A stretch of DNA of 64,000 nucleotides from Polaribacter sp. KT25b (lineage in GTDB: Bacteria; Bacteroidota; Bacteroidia; Flavobacteriales; Flavobacteriaceae), in assembly GCF_900105145.1 (NCBI RefSeq), contig NZ_LT629752.1:1336001-1400000 (forward strand), read 5' to 3'. The first letter of the stretch is position 1; the number at the start of each line of letters is the position of its first letter. Positions 27,999-37,045 of the stretch are shown here, piece by piece. The notes beneath the pieces were generated by a model. It searched no databases. It saw only the letters and a list, made by a program, of their open reading frames with translations, and had not been told where the DNA came from. The position numbers and the translations under genes were made by a program.

Positions 27999-28493
27999 TT
28001 ATGGGTTTAAAATATTCTTTAATTTTTCTTTTGCTCTGTTCATTTTTACTCTGGCATTTACAGATGAAATACCTAAAGTAACAGCAATTTCTTTATAAGG
28101 TTTGTCTTCTAAATACAAAAAGATCAATGCTTTTTCAATATCATTTAATTGATGAATTGCTTTATGCAAAGACGCTAATTGTTTTTCCTCTGTATCATCA
28201 TAAGTAGTAGCTTTAATCTTATAAGAAAAATCGCTAATATCTTGTGTTTTTACAGTTCTTGTAGATTTTCTATATAAAGAAATTGCAGTATTTAAAGCAA
28301 CTCTATACATCCAAGTACTAAATTTTGAATCTCCTCTAAACTTCGGATAGTTTTTCCAAAGTTGAATGGTTATTTCTTGAAATAAATCTTTATGAGCGTC
28401 ATTATTTGTAGTATACAGTCTACAAATTTTATGAGCTATATTTTGATTTTGTTCAAAGTCTGATAAAAATTTAGTCTCTAAATCTTTTTGCAC
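27999..28493 (-). CDS. ECF-type RNA polymerase sigma factor
   Basis: 164 residues. Region 2 includes LFQEITIQLWKNYPKFRGDSKFSTWMYRVALNTAI (about 36-70), matching the -10 binding helix. Region 4 is the HTH YLEDKPYKEIAVTLGISSVNARVKMNRAKEKL (about 125-160). It directs transcription of an unknown regulon and is co-transcribed with the membrane protein that follows. A minus-strand -7 box TACTTTTG at 28527-28534 and a 12-bp palindrome in the short leader suggest how it is expressed. Confidence 0.93.
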   Translation of the reverse strand: MQKDLETKFLSDFEQNQNIAHKICRLYTTNNDAHKDLFQEITIQLWKNYPKFRGDSKFSTWMYRVALNTAISLYRKSTRTVKTQDISDFSYKIKATTYDDTEEKQLASLHKAIHQLNDIEKALIFLYLEDKPYKEIAVTLGISSVNARVKMNRAKEKLKNILNP

Positions 28494-28505
28494 TATTAGG
28501 TTGGT

Positions 28506-28534
28506 TAGTTTAAACTATTAGTAGCGCAAAAGTA
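28506..28534 (-). promoter_or_regulatory. Sigma-factor gene promoter with leader palindrome
   Basis: On the minus strand the -7 box TACTTTTG (28527-28534) predicts a start near 28520. The perfect palindrome TAGTTTAAACTA (28506-28517) follows in the leader, before the ATG at 28493. No good -33 TTG is present, which would fit an activator or an alternative sigma. Confidence 0.45.
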
Positions 28535-28562
28535 TAAAATGTTACATTTTTCTTGAAATATA

Positions 28563-28591
28563 TTTGTAATAAAATAATTTTACTAAATTTG
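28563..28591 (+). promoter_or_regulatory. Promoter of the CarH-like regulator gene
   Basis: TTTG at 28563-28566, a 17-bp spacer, and a consensus -7 box TAAATTTG at 28584-28591. The predicted start near 28598 leaves about 15 nt before the TTG start codon at 28613 and excludes earlier starts. Confidence 0.65.
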
Positions 28592-28612
28592 TTGAACACA
28601 AAAAGGATAAAA

Positions 28613-29506
28613 TTGAACAAAATTAAAGAGGAATTTACTATTAAAGATCTTGAAAATATTTCTGGAATTAAAGCTCATACAATTCGAATTTGGGAAAAGC
28701 GGTATAATTTATTAGAACCAAAACGAACAAAAACAAATATAAGGTTTTACAATTCAGACGATTTAACGAAGCTTTTAAATATTGCATTATTAAACAACAA
28801 TAACTTTAAGATTTCTAAAATTGCAGAAATGTCTGATGAAGATATTGTTTTAAAATCTAGAGAATTAGCTTTTGAATCGGCAACTAATGATGAAGCAATA
28901 AATAATTTTAAAATAGCAATGTTTCAGTTTGATAAAATTCTTTTTAATAATTCTTACAACACCTTATTACACAAAAAAACGTTTAGAGAAATCTTTAAAG
29001 AAGTCTTTTTGCCATTTTTAAATCAAATAGGTTTATTATGGCAAACAGAAACTTTACTACCTGCACATGAGCATTTTATTTCAAATTTAATTTCTCAAAA
29101 AATACAATTAAATACAGAAAAGCTTCAATACAATATTAATGATACAAATAAAATGTATGTATTGTTTTTACCTGAAAATGAAATTCATGAATTAGGACTT
29201 TTGTACTTAAATTACGAATTGGTTCTTAGAGGTTTTCATACAGTGTATCTTGGACAAAGTTTACCTTTAAATAATTTAAATTATTTTTTTAAAAACAATA
29301 AAGAAATTTGCTTTATTACGTCTTTAACAATTCAACCTTATGATGATAAAATTGAAGATTATTTCAATGAGATTAATGACTTAATGAGCAATTCTAAAAA
29401 TAAATTTATAGCAACAGGAAGAAAGGTTAATAATGTTAGTCACCTTAAATTAAATACTAATATTCAATTATATAATTCTATTTTAGATCTGTTAAAAGTT
29501 TTATAA
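28613..29506 (+). CDS. CarH/LitR-like MerR-family regulator with B12-binding domain
   Basis: Likely light-responsive repressor using adenosylcobalamin. 297 residues from TTG 28613 (the frame extends upstream, but the promoter lies there; no ATG precedes the HTH). N-terminal MerR HTH at about 8-60 (IKDLENISGIKAHTIRIWEKRY). The helical cap has the W-x9-EH motif of CarH (Trp143, Glu153-His154), which sits over the cofactor. The Rossmann-like domain has ENEIHELG, an ExHxxG version of the B12 motif, with His192 as candidate cobalt ligand. It lies 71 bp before crtI on the same strand. Function is inferred from motifs and context. Confidence 0.88.
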   Translation: MNKIKEEFTIKDLENISGIKAHTIRIWEKRYNLLEPKRTKTNIRFYNSDDLTKLLNIALLNNNNFKISKIAEMSDEDIVLKSRELAFESATNDEAINNFKIAMFQFDKILFNNSYNTLLHKKTFREIFKEVFLPFLNQIGLLWQTETLLPAHEHFISNLISQKIQLNTEKLQYNINDTNKMYVLFLPENEIHELGLLYLNYELVLRGFHTVYLGQSLPLNNLNYFFKNNKEICFITSLTIQPYDDKIEDYFNEINDLMSNSKNKFIATGRKVNNVSHLKLNTNIQLYNSILDLLKVL

Positions 29507-29535
29507 ATTTAATTTTATATATATAATTGTATTAT

Positions 29536-29571
29536 TTTTGTTTAAATATTTCATACTTTTGTTAAACAAAA
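29536..29571 (+). promoter_or_regulatory. Operator overlapping the crtI promoter
   Basis: Perfect 10-bp inverted repeat TTTTGTTTAA (29536-29545) / TTAAACAAAA (29562-29571) with 16-bp spacing. The -7 box TACTTTTG (29554-29561) lies between the arms, against the right one, and the crtI ATG is at 29578. A repressor bound here would block the promoter; the CarH-like protein encoded just upstream is the obvious candidate. Confidence 0.6.
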
Positions 29572-29577
29572 TAAAAA

Positions 29578-31044
29578 ATGAAGAAGAATATTCATATTAT
29601 AGGTTCTGGTTTTTCTGCTTTAGCAGCTTCTTGCTATTTAGCAAAAGAAGGCTATGATGTTACTGTCTTAGAGAAAAATGATACTTTAGGAGGAAGAGCA
29701 AGGCAATATAAAAAAGATGGTTTCACTTTTGATATTGGTCCTTCTTGGTATTGGATGCCTGATGTTTTTGAACGTTTTTTTGCTGATTTTGGTAAAAAAC
29801 CTTCTGATTATTATATTTTGGATAAGTTAAATCCTGGATATGAAGTTTATTTTGGAGAAAATGATTCCGTAAAAATTTCAAGTGAATTAAAAGAAATTTA
29901 TGATTTATTTGAAAAAGAAGAAAAAGGAAGTGCAAAATATTTAAAAGAATTTTTAAATTCAGCAAAATCTAATTACGATACTGCCATAAAAGATTTGGTG
30001 TATCAACCAGGAGTTTCACCATTAGAGTTGGTAAACACAACAACGATTGCTAGAGTTTCTCAGTTCTTTTCAACGATAAGAAAACAAGTTAGAAAGAATA
30101 TAGAAAGTTCTAGATTAATCAAAATTTTAGAATTTCCTGTTTTGTTTTTAGGAGCAAAACCAAATAATACACCAGCTTTTTATAATTTTATGAATTATGC
30201 AGATTTCGGACTTGGAACTTGGCATCCAAGAGGAGGAATGTATAAAGTTATTGAAGCAATGGTTTCTTTATCAGAAAGTTTAGGAGTAAAGTTCAAAACA
30301 AATTCTAATGTTGAAAAAATAATTACTGATAGTTCTAATAATGTAATCGGTTTAAAAGTTAACGGAGAAGAAATTAAAACAAATTTGGTTTTAAGTGGTG
30401 CAGATTATCATCACACAGAAACATTATTAGATGATAATGTAAAACAATATTCAGAAAAATATTGGGATAAAAAAACGTTTGCTCCATCATCATTGTTGTT
30501 TTATGTTGGTTTTGATAAAAAAATAGAAAATGTAAGTCATCACACACTTTTCTTTGACACAGATTTTGATGCACATGCAAAAGAAATTTATGACAATCCG
30601 CAATGGCCAACAGATCCACTTTTTTATGCAAATTTTACATCAATTACCGATAAAACATCAGCACCAGAAGGAAAAGAAGCTGGGTTTTTCTTGATTCCTT
30701 TAGCGCCAGGAATTGAAGATACAGAAGAACTTAGAGAAGAATATTTCCATAAAATTATGGATCGTTTTGAGAAATTAACAAATCAAGAAGTAAAAAAATA
30801 CGTGTTGTTTAAAAAGTCATTTTGTGTAAATGATTTTAAAAGCGAATACAATTCTTATAAGGGAAATGCATACGGAATGGCAAATACACTTTTACAAACT
30901 GCTTTTTTAAGACCAAAAATAAAAAGTAGTAAAGTAAAAAATTTGTATTTTACAGGTCAATTAACAGTTCCTGGTCCTGGAGTTCCGCCAGCTTTGATAT
31001 CAGGAAAAATTGCATCAGAATTAATTTTTAAAAATCAACAATAA
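29578..31044 (+). CDS. crtI: Phytoene desaturase
   Basis: FAD-dependent desaturase turning phytoene into lycopene at the membrane. The dinucleotide-binding start is HIIGSGFSALAASCYLAKEGYDVTVLEK (residues 4-31), then LGGRARQY and the CrtI-type GPSWYWMPDVFE. The C-terminal carotenoid signature is GQLTVPGPGVPPALISGKIASE. Length 488 is normal. It is the first gene of a four-gene operon with 1-bp gaps or overlaps. An operator-like inverted repeat covers its promoter. Confidence 0.97.
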   Translation: MKKNIHIIGSGFSALAASCYLAKEGYDVTVLEKNDTLGGRARQYKKDGFTFDIGPSWYWMPDVFERFFADFGKKPSDYYILDKLNPGYEVYFGENDSVKISSELKEIYDLFEKEEKGSAKYLKEFLNSAKSNYDTAIKDLVYQPGVSPLELVNTTTIARVSQFFSTIRKQVRKNIESSRLIKILEFPVLFLGAKPNNTPAFYNFMNYADFGLGTWHPRGGMYKVIEAMVSLSESLGVKFKTNSNVEKIITDSSNNVIGLKVNGEEIKTNLVLSGADYHHTETLLDDNVKQYSEKYWDKKTFAPSSLLFYVGFDKKIENVSHHTLFFDTDFDAHAKEIYDNPQWPTDPLFYANFTSITDKTSAPEGKEAGFFLIPLAPGIEDTEELREEYFHKIMDRFEKLTNQEVKKYVLFKKSFCVNDFKSEYNSYKGNAYGMANTLLQTAFLRPKIKSSKVKNLYFTGQLTVPGPGVPPALISGKIASELIFKNQQ

Positions 31045-31045
31045 T

Positions 31046-31888
31046 ATGAAAGAATTATTTGACAGTGTTTCTAATGATTGCAGTAAGTTGGTTACTAAAA
31101 AATACAGTACTTCTTTTTCGTTGGCGGTAAATATGTTGTCACCAAAAATTAGAACGGATATTTATAATATTTATGGTTTTGTTCGTTTTGCTGATGAAAT
31201 TGTAGATACTTTTCATGAGTATAATAAGGAACTTTTAATGGAACATTTTGAAAGAGATTATTATCTTTCAAAAGAACATGGAATAAGTTTAAATCCTATT
31301 TTAAATTCTTTTCAACAAACAGTAAATAGATATAAAATTCCGGATGAAATGGTGCAAGCTTTTTTAAAAAGCATGAAAGCCGATTTATTTAAAACAGAAT
31401 ATCAAACCAAAGAAGAATATGACGCATACATTTATGGTTCTGCAGATGTTGTTGGTTTAATGTGTTTAAAAGTTTTTGTTGATGGTGATGATAAAAGGTT
31501 TGAAGAATTAAAAGATGCTGCAATGCGTTTAGGTTCTGCTTTTCAAAAAGTAAATTTTTTACGCGATTTAAAAGATGATTTTGAAGTGTTAAATCGTTCT
31601 TATTTTCCAAATGTAGATTTAGGAAAATTAGATGCTACTTCAAAGCAATTGATTATTGATGAAATTGAAGCAGATTTTGATTATGCTTATAAAAATGGAA
31701 TTCTTAAATTGCCTGTTGAAGCGAAGTTTGGCGTTTATATGGCATACAGATATTACAGAAGGTTATTAAAGAAGTTAAATAAAGTTCCATCAGAAAAAAT
31801 TATGGATACTCGAATTCGAATTTCTGATCCAATGAAAATTAATCTATTAGCAAGAAGCTACGTAAAATATAAATTAAATATTATTTAA
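31046..31888 (+). CDS. crtB: Phytoene synthase
   Basis: Condenses two geranylgeranyl diphosphates to phytoene. The 280-residue protein has both Asp-rich magnesium motifs, RFADEIVDTF (about 47-56) and VNFLRDLKDDFE (about 168-179), and the start KKYSTSFSLAV typical of the squalene/phytoene synthase family. It begins one base after the crtI stop and its own stop overlaps the crtZ start by one base, so translation is coupled. Confidence 0.97.
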   Translation: MKELFDSVSNDCSKLVTKKYSTSFSLAVNMLSPKIRTDIYNIYGFVRFADEIVDTFHEYNKELLMEHFERDYYLSKEHGISLNPILNSFQQTVNRYKIPDEMVQAFLKSMKADLFKTEYQTKEEYDAYIYGSADVVGLMCLKVFVDGDDKRFEELKDAAMRLGSAFQKVNFLRDLKDDFEVLNRSYFPNVDLGKLDATSKQLIIDEIEADFDYAYKNGILKLPVEAKFGVYMAYRYYRRLLKKLNKVPSEKIMDTRIRISDPMKINLLARSYVKYKLNII

Positions 31889-32337
31889 TGATGTACATAT
31901 TTATTACACTTGGTGTTTTTTTATTGATGGAAGGCGTAACTTGGTGTACACATAAATTTGTAATGCATGGTTTTGGTTGGTATTTGCATGAAGATCATCA
32001 TCAACCAAAATACCAAGGAGTTTTTGAAAAAAATGATGCTTTTTTTGTCGTTTTTGCAACTCCAAGTATTTTACTTTTTTACTTTGGTACATATACATCA
32101 CATACGTATTTATTTTTTATTGGACTCGGAATTCTGTTTTACGGAATTGCTTATTTTTTAGTGCATGATGTTTTAATTCATCAGCGTTTTAAATGGTTTA
32201 AGCACACAAATAATCGTTATTTAAAAGGATTGAGAAAAGCACACAAAATTCATCATAAGCATTTAGGAAAAGAAGAAGGAGAATGTTTTGGAATGTTATT
32301 TGTGCCTTTTAAATACTTTAAAAAACCAAAAATATAG
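31888..32337 (+). CDS. crtZ: Beta-carotene hydroxylase
   Basis: Di-iron membrane hydroxylase adding the 3 and 3' hydroxyls that turn beta-carotene into zeaxanthin. The 149-residue protein holds the His clusters HKFVMHG, HEDHH, LVHDVLIHQRF and KAHKIHHKH, with hydrophobic segments at about 3-20, 50-75 and 78-95. It overlaps crtB and the cyclase by one base at each end (stop TAG sharing G with a GTG start). Confidence 0.95.
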   Translation: MMYIFITLGVFLLMEGVTWCTHKFVMHGFGWYLHEDHHQPKYQGVFEKNDAFFVVFATPSILLFYFGTYTSHTYLFFIGLGILFYGIAYFLVHDVLIHQRFKWFKHTNNRYLKGLRKAHKIHHKHLGKEEGECFGMLFVPFKYFKKPKI

Positions 32338-33011
32338 TGTTTCTATATCTGCTTTTAAATCTTGGTTCTATTAGTATTCCGCTTTTATATTCTTTCGAGA
32401 AAAAAATGCGATTTATAAAACATTGGAAAGCAGTTTTTCTTTCATTAATAATCGTTTCCATCTTTTTTTTAATTTGGGATGCTATTTTTACAGCAAATGG
32501 AGTTTGGGGTTTTAATCCAGATTATCACTTAAATTTCTTGCTTTTTGGAATGCCAATTGATGAGTGGATGTTCTTTATCTGCATTCCGTATGCGAGTATC
32601 TTTATTCATTATTCTTTAGAATATTTTAAACCTAATTTGCTAATTTCAGAAAAGATAACAAAGTTGATTACAGCTTTTTTTATACTGATTTTATTGCCTG
32701 TAATTTTTATGAATACAGACAAAGCTTACACTTTAGTAAATTATAGTTTTCTCGTTTTTGTTTTGTTGATGGGTTTTTTCTTTGGAATAAAACATTTACA
32801 AAGGTTCTATATTTCTTTCCTTATCATTTTAGTTCCTTTTTTTATTGTCAACGGAGTTCTTACAGGAACTGGAATCGACGAACCTGTTGTTTGGTATAAC
32901 AACGCAGAAAACCTTGGTATTCGTTTGTTAACAATTCCTATAGAAGATATTGGTTATGCTTTTACCATGATTTTCGGTAATGTTTTGTTGATTGAGAAGT
33001 TTAAGAAATAA
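32337..33011 (+). CDS. Lycopene beta-cyclase, fused CrtYc-CrtYd type
   Basis: Closes the beta-rings of lycopene. The 224-residue, six- or seven-helix membrane protein shows the two related halves of the heterodimeric-type cyclases: PIDEWMFFICIPYASIFIHY in the first and PIEDIGYAFTMIFGN in the second. It starts with GTG at 32337, overlapping the crtZ stop, which fits translational coupling. With crtI, crtB and crtZ the expected end product is zeaxanthin; no ketolase or proteorhodopsin-related blh gene is present here. Confidence 0.9.
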   Translation: MFLYLLLNLGSISIPLLYSFEKKMRFIKHWKAVFLSLIIVSIFFLIWDAIFTANGVWGFNPDYHLNFLLFGMPIDEWMFFICIPYASIFIHYSLEYFKPNLLISEKITKLITAFFILILLPVIFMNTDKAYTLVNYSFLVFVLLMGFFFGIKHLQRFYISFLIILVPFFIVNGVLTGTGIDEPVVWYNNAENLGIRLLTIPIEDIGYAFTMIFGNVLLIEKFKK

Positions 33012-33037
33012 TCAACAATAATAGAGAATAGTTTAGG

Positions 33038-33068
33038 TTGCTTCTAAATTAAAAATAAGCTAACTTTG
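33038..33068 (+). promoter_or_regulatory. Promoter of the P-type ATPase gene
   Basis: TTG at 33038-33040, a 20-bp spacer and a consensus -7 box TAACTTTG at 33061-33068. The predicted start near 33075 gives a leader of about 90 nt to the ATG at 33164. Confidence 0.6.
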
Positions 33069-33163
33069 TTATACTTACTGAGCTTTATCAGAATTAAAAT
33101 GCCATATTATTAAAGTTAAAAACAACTCTAAAATACTGGTTATTAGTCTAAAATAATTTAATA

Positions 33164-35668
33164 ATGTCTGTCAATAATTTCAATATAAAAGGATTGAATA
33201 ATGATCAGGTAATTGCTGCCAGAAAAAAATATGGTAAAAATAGTCTAGACTATAAGAAAGAAAATAATTTCTTAGATGCTATTAAAACATTGGCAAAAGA
33301 GCCTATGGTTCTTCTTTTGTTAGCAGCATCTCTTATTTATTTTATCAGTGGAAGAACTGATGATGCAATCTTTTTGGCTTCTGCCATAATTCTTGTTTCT
33401 ATTATTTCATTATTCCAAGATTCAAGAAGTAGAAATGCACTACAAAAACTAAAAAAACTCTCTCAACCACATTGTAAAGTCATTAGAAATGGAAAGATAG
33501 TAGAGATTAAAAGCGAGGATCTTGTTGTTGGAGATCGTTTAATTGTAGAAGAAGGAACTTCAATTACTGCAGATGGAATTATTGTTCATTCTAATGATTT
33601 TTCTGTCAATGAATCTACGCTAACAGGAGAATCTATGTCAGTTTTTAAAGACAAAGACAAAAAAGACAATCTAATTTTTAGAGGAACAACTGTAACCAGT
33701 GGTTTAGCAATTGCTACCATAACTAATATTGGTAACGAAACTAAATTAGGTGAAATAGGTAAAAGTTTAGGGAGTATAAAAGAAGAAAAAACACCTCTAG
33801 AATTGCAAATAACTAACTTTGTAAAGACAATGGTTATTGCAGGAACAATTGTCTTTCTGGTGGTTTGGGCAATCAATTATTTTCATTCTCACGATTTATT
33901 AGATAGTCTACTTAAAGCTTTAACTTTAGCGATGAGTATTTTACCAGAAGAAATTCCAGTAGCATTTACTACGTTTATGGCAATTGGTGCTTGGCGATTG
34001 ATGAAAATGGGAATAGTGGTAAAGCAAATGAAAACAGTAGAAACATTAGGAAGTGCTACTGTAATTTGTACAGATAAAACAGGAACTATTACTGAAAATA
34101 AAATGAGTTTGGCAAAGGTGTTTTCGCTGAATTCTGATAGAATAGTTTCTCCTAAAGAAGCTAATGAGGATGAAAAAATATTAATAACTCTAGCAATGTG
34201 GGCTAGTGAACCTATTCCGTTTGATGCAATGGAAATATCATTACACCAAGTTTACCAAGATTTCCAAGAACAAGATGAACGTCCTAATTTTAAGCTAATA
34301 CACGAATATCCACTTGGTGGAAAACCGCCTATGATGACGCATATTTTTGAAAATAATTCAGGTAAAAGAATTATTGCGACAAAAGGTGCTCCAGAAGCAT
34401 TAATTGCAGTTTCTAATTTAACGAATGTTGAAAAGGATAAAATTAAAAATGAAATTCAAACGATTACATCTCAAGGATATAGAGTTTTAGGAGTTGGACA
34501 AAGTGATTTTAAAGGAACTGATTTTCCTAAAACACAGCAAGAATTTAAGTTTAACTTTAAAGGAATCGTTGCTTTTTATGATCCTCCGAAAAAAAATATC
34601 AATAAAGTATTTGAAGACTTTTACAAAGCAGGAATATCAGTCAAAATTATAACTGGAGATAATGCAGCAACTACTACAGCTATTGCAGAGCAAGTTGCTT
34701 TTAAAGGTTTTGAACATAGTATTACTGGTGATGAATTGATGCAGTTATCAGAAAAAGAGCTAGAAGAAAGTGTGATGACCACAAATATTTTTACTAGAAT
34801 GTTTCCTGAAGCAAAATTGAGAATTATCAATGCATTAAAAGCAAAAAATCAAATTGTAGCTATGACTGGAGATGGCGTAAATGATGGTCCTGCTTTAAAA
34901 GCTGCTCATATTGGTATTGCCATGGGAAAAAAAGGAACTGAAATAGCGAAACAAGCAGCTTCTTTGATATTAGTGGATGATGATTTATCAAAAATGGTTA
35001 CTGCAATTGCCATGGGTAGAAAAATATATACCAACTTAAAAAAAGCCATTCAATACGTTATATCTATTCACATCCCGATTATTCTTACTGTTTTTATTCC
35101 GCTTGCTTTAGGATGGATTTATCCAAATATACTTTCTCCAGTTCACATTATATTTCTAGAAATAATTATGGGACCAACCTGTTCTATCATATTTGAGAAT
35201 GAGCCAATGGAAAAAAATACAATGTCTCAGAAACCAAGACCATTTACCACCACTTTTTTTAATTGGAATGAGCTTACTACAAGTATCATTCAAGGTTTGG
35301 TAATTACAATTGGAACTTTGTTTGTTTATCAATATGCAGTTTATATGTTGTATGATGAAGCGCTAACAAGAACAATGGTATTTACAGTATTAATTACTGC
35401 TAATATTTTTTTAACACTGGTAAATAGATCTTTTTATTATTCAATCTTCACTACCCTAAAATATAAAAACAACTTGGTTTTACTTATAATTTCGATTACA
35501 ATTATAATTACAGGATTATTGCTTTTTGTACCTAGTTTGACGACTTTCTTTGAATTTAAGAAACTTAATTTTTCTCAGTTAGTAATTTGTATCGGAATAG
35601 GTTTTGTTTCTGTTATTTGGTATGAATTTGTAAAAATAAAAACTAGATTAAAAAGTAATAAAATATAG
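33164..35668 (+). CDS. P-type cation-transporting ATPase (P2-like)
   Basis: Inner membrane ATP-driven cation pump. 834 residues: N-terminal cation ATPase domain (about 5-60); actuator loop with TLTGES (about 151-156); membrane segment 4 with LPEEIPVAF; phosphorylated Asp304 in DKTGT; nucleotide-binding KGAPE; hinge GDGVND from Asp570; six C-terminal helices. The segment-4 sequence PEEIP differs from the PEGLP of calcium pumps and has no CPC, so it is not a heavy-metal P1B pump. Calcium, manganese or another cation is possible. It stands alone behind its own promoter. Confidence 0.9.
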   Translation: MSVNNFNIKGLNNDQVIAARKKYGKNSLDYKKENNFLDAIKTLAKEPMVLLLLAASLIYFISGRTDDAIFLASAIILVSIISLFQDSRSRNALQKLKKLSQPHCKVIRNGKIVEIKSEDLVVGDRLIVEEGTSITADGIIVHSNDFSVNESTLTGESMSVFKDKDKKDNLIFRGTTVTSGLAIATITNIGNETKLGEIGKSLGSIKEEKTPLELQITNFVKTMVIAGTIVFLVVWAINYFHSHDLLDSLLKALTLAMSILPEEIPVAFTTFMAIGAWRLMKMGIVVKQMKTVETLGSATVICTDKTGTITENKMSLAKVFSLNSDRIVSPKEANEDEKILITLAMWASEPIPFDAMEISLHQVYQDFQEQDERPNFKLIHEYPLGGKPPMMTHIFENNSGKRIIATKGAPEALIAVSNLTNVEKDKIKNEIQTITSQGYRVLGVGQSDFKGTDFPKTQQEFKFNFKGIVAFYDPPKKNINKVFEDFYKAGISVKIITGDNAATTTAIAEQVAFKGFEHSITGDELMQLSEKELEESVMTTNIFTRMFPEAKLRIINALKAKNQIVAMTGDGVNDGPALKAAHIGIAMGKKGTEIAKQAASLILVDDDLSKMVTAIAMGRKIYTNLKKAIQYVISIHIPIILTVFIPLALGWIYPNILSPVHIIFLEIIMGPTCSIIFENEPMEKNTMSQKPRPFTTTFFNWNELTTSIIQGLVITIGTLFVYQYAVYMLYDEALTRTMVFTVLITANIFLTLVNRSFYYSIFTTLKYKNNLVLLIISITIIITGLLLFVPSLTTFFEFKKLNFSQLVICIGIGFVSVIWYEFVKIKTRLKSNKI

Positions 35669-35670
35669 GC

Positions 35671-36396
35671 TTAAAAATAAATTTCTACCATTTTCCTCCA
35701 ATATCTAGCTCTATGAGCTTCTTCGTTCCATATATATAAATTATAAGGAACTCCTTTTTCTTTTAAAATATCAGATAGTTTTAAATTACTTTCTAAAAAA
35801 GAATCTTCTTTTCCGATTGCTATAATATCCAATTTAGTTATTTCTGAAATCAAATCTGAATCTTTCAAGTTTTTTAAATATTGATTTGGCATGTTGAAAT
35901 ACACAAAATCATTATGAAAACCATTTAGCAAATCTTTAAAATCGCCGCTAGATTTTGTAAGATCGTAACGTCCGCTCATTCCTACAACTTTAGTAAATAA
36001 ATCTGGATGACGAAAAGCAATATTAACAGCATGATACGCGCCCAAACTACATCCTGCAGAAACAACATTTTTGTTTGAGTTTATTAAATTAGCAAGTGGT
36101 AATACTTCTTCTATAACATAATTTTCATATTGAATATGTCTATAAATACGATATCCAGGATCCTTAAAACTATTATAAAATGATTCTAAATCTACACTAT
36201 CTACACAAAAAACCTGTAATTCTCCATTTATAATTTTTTGTTTTAGTGCAGATATAATTTCCCAATTTTCATAATCGAAAAAGCGTCCCATTCTAGGAGG
36301 AAAAAACAATACTTTAGTGCCAGCATAGCCAAATATAAGAAGTTCCATTTCTTTTTCAAGATGCTGACTATACCATTTATGATATTCTCTTTTCAT
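35671..36396 (-). CDS. Esterase-like alpha/beta hydrolase
   Basis: 241 residues in the putative esterase (EstD/FrsA-like) group. The nucleophile elbow is AGCSLGAYHAV (GxSxG with the Ser near residue 120), an acidic residue lies in AIGKEDSFLE, and the late His in NEEAHRARYWRKM. There is no signal peptide, so it is cytoplasmic. ATG 36396 (MKREYHKWYS) is preferred over an upstream TTG. Its stop faces the P-type ATPase stop across two bases. It follows an SGNH hydrolase gene by 28 bp and is probably co-transcribed. The substrate is unknown. Confidence 0.85.
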   Translation of the reverse strand: MKREYHKWYSQHLEKEMELLIFGYAGTKVLFFPPRMGRFFDYENWEIISALKQKIINGELQVFCVDSVDLESFYNSFKDPGYRIYRHIQYENYVIEEVLPLANLINSNKNVVSAGCSLGAYHAVNIAFRHPDLFTKVVGMSGRYDLTKSSGDFKDLLNGFHNDFVYFNMPNQYLKNLKDSDLISEITKLDIIAIGKEDSFLESNLKLSDILKEKGVPYNLYIWNEEAHRARYWRKMVEIYF

Positions 36397-36424
36397 GAAA
36401 AACAATTTTTTTTAAGGTACTGTT

Positions 36425-37045
36425 TTAAAACATTTTATGTAGTATTTTTTTGGGAAATATTTCTGGATGTTTTTTAAGTGCTTTTGTTAATAATTGGTAA
36501 CCTAAAGAATTAAAATGTAAACCATCTTCTTCAAAATATTTACCATCAGGATTTCCTTTTTTATCCAATAATAAATCGTAAATATTTACAAAATAACAAT
36601 CATCATCATTATATAATAATTGTTTTATTTTATGATTTGTATAATGAATACTTTTTAGCAAATAACTACGTGCAATACTCGGTTTTATAGAGATAAAGGT
36701 GCATTTTATATTTCCGTATTTTGTTCTAATTTTTAGTAACAAATTTTCTAAAAATAAGATTACTTCTTCTGGATGTCTTCCATCAGCTAAGTCGTTGTCT
36801 CCAGCATAGATTATAATAGCATCAATTTCTTTTATGTTTTCAAAAACACGATCAAAGAACCAAGCACATGCTGCTAAAGTAGAACCTCCAAAACCTAAGT
36901 TTACGGGATTATGTTTTCTAAAAATAGTCGTTAATTCTTTCCAAGAAGTAAATGTAGAACTACCATAAAAAATCAATTTTGGATCATATTCTAATTCTTG
37001 AATTTGATTTTCTAATCGCTCTAAATCTGGATGAAACCAAAACAT
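36425..37045 (-). CDS. SGNH/GDSL-family hydrolase
   Basis: 206 residues with the four SGNH blocks: Ser in IFYGSSTFTSW, Gly in LGFGGSTLAA, Asn in YAGDNDLADGRH, and the Asp-His pair in EEDGLHFNSLGY. This is probably a cytoplasmic esterase or acetyl-hydrolase, as no signal peptide is seen. It is the first gene of a two-gene minus-strand unit with the alpha/beta hydrolase. The pair may deacylate a common substrate, but nothing shows which. Confidence 0.9.
   Translation of the reverse strand: MFWFHPDLERLENQIQELEYDPKLIFYGSSTFTSWKELTTIFRKHNPVNLGFGGSTLAACAWFFDRVFENIKEIDAIIIYAGDNDLADGRHPEEVILFLENLLLKIRTKYGNIKCTFISIKPSIARSYLLKSIHYTNHKIKQLLYNDDDCYFVNIYDLLLDKKGNPDGKYFEEDGLHFNSLGYQLLTKALKKHPEIFPKKILHKMF

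Noticed and set aside
29578..33011. Proteorhodopsin or retinal synthesis genes with the carotenoid operon
   Set aside because: No opsin or blh-like frame is present; the four genes only support zeaxanthin synthesis.
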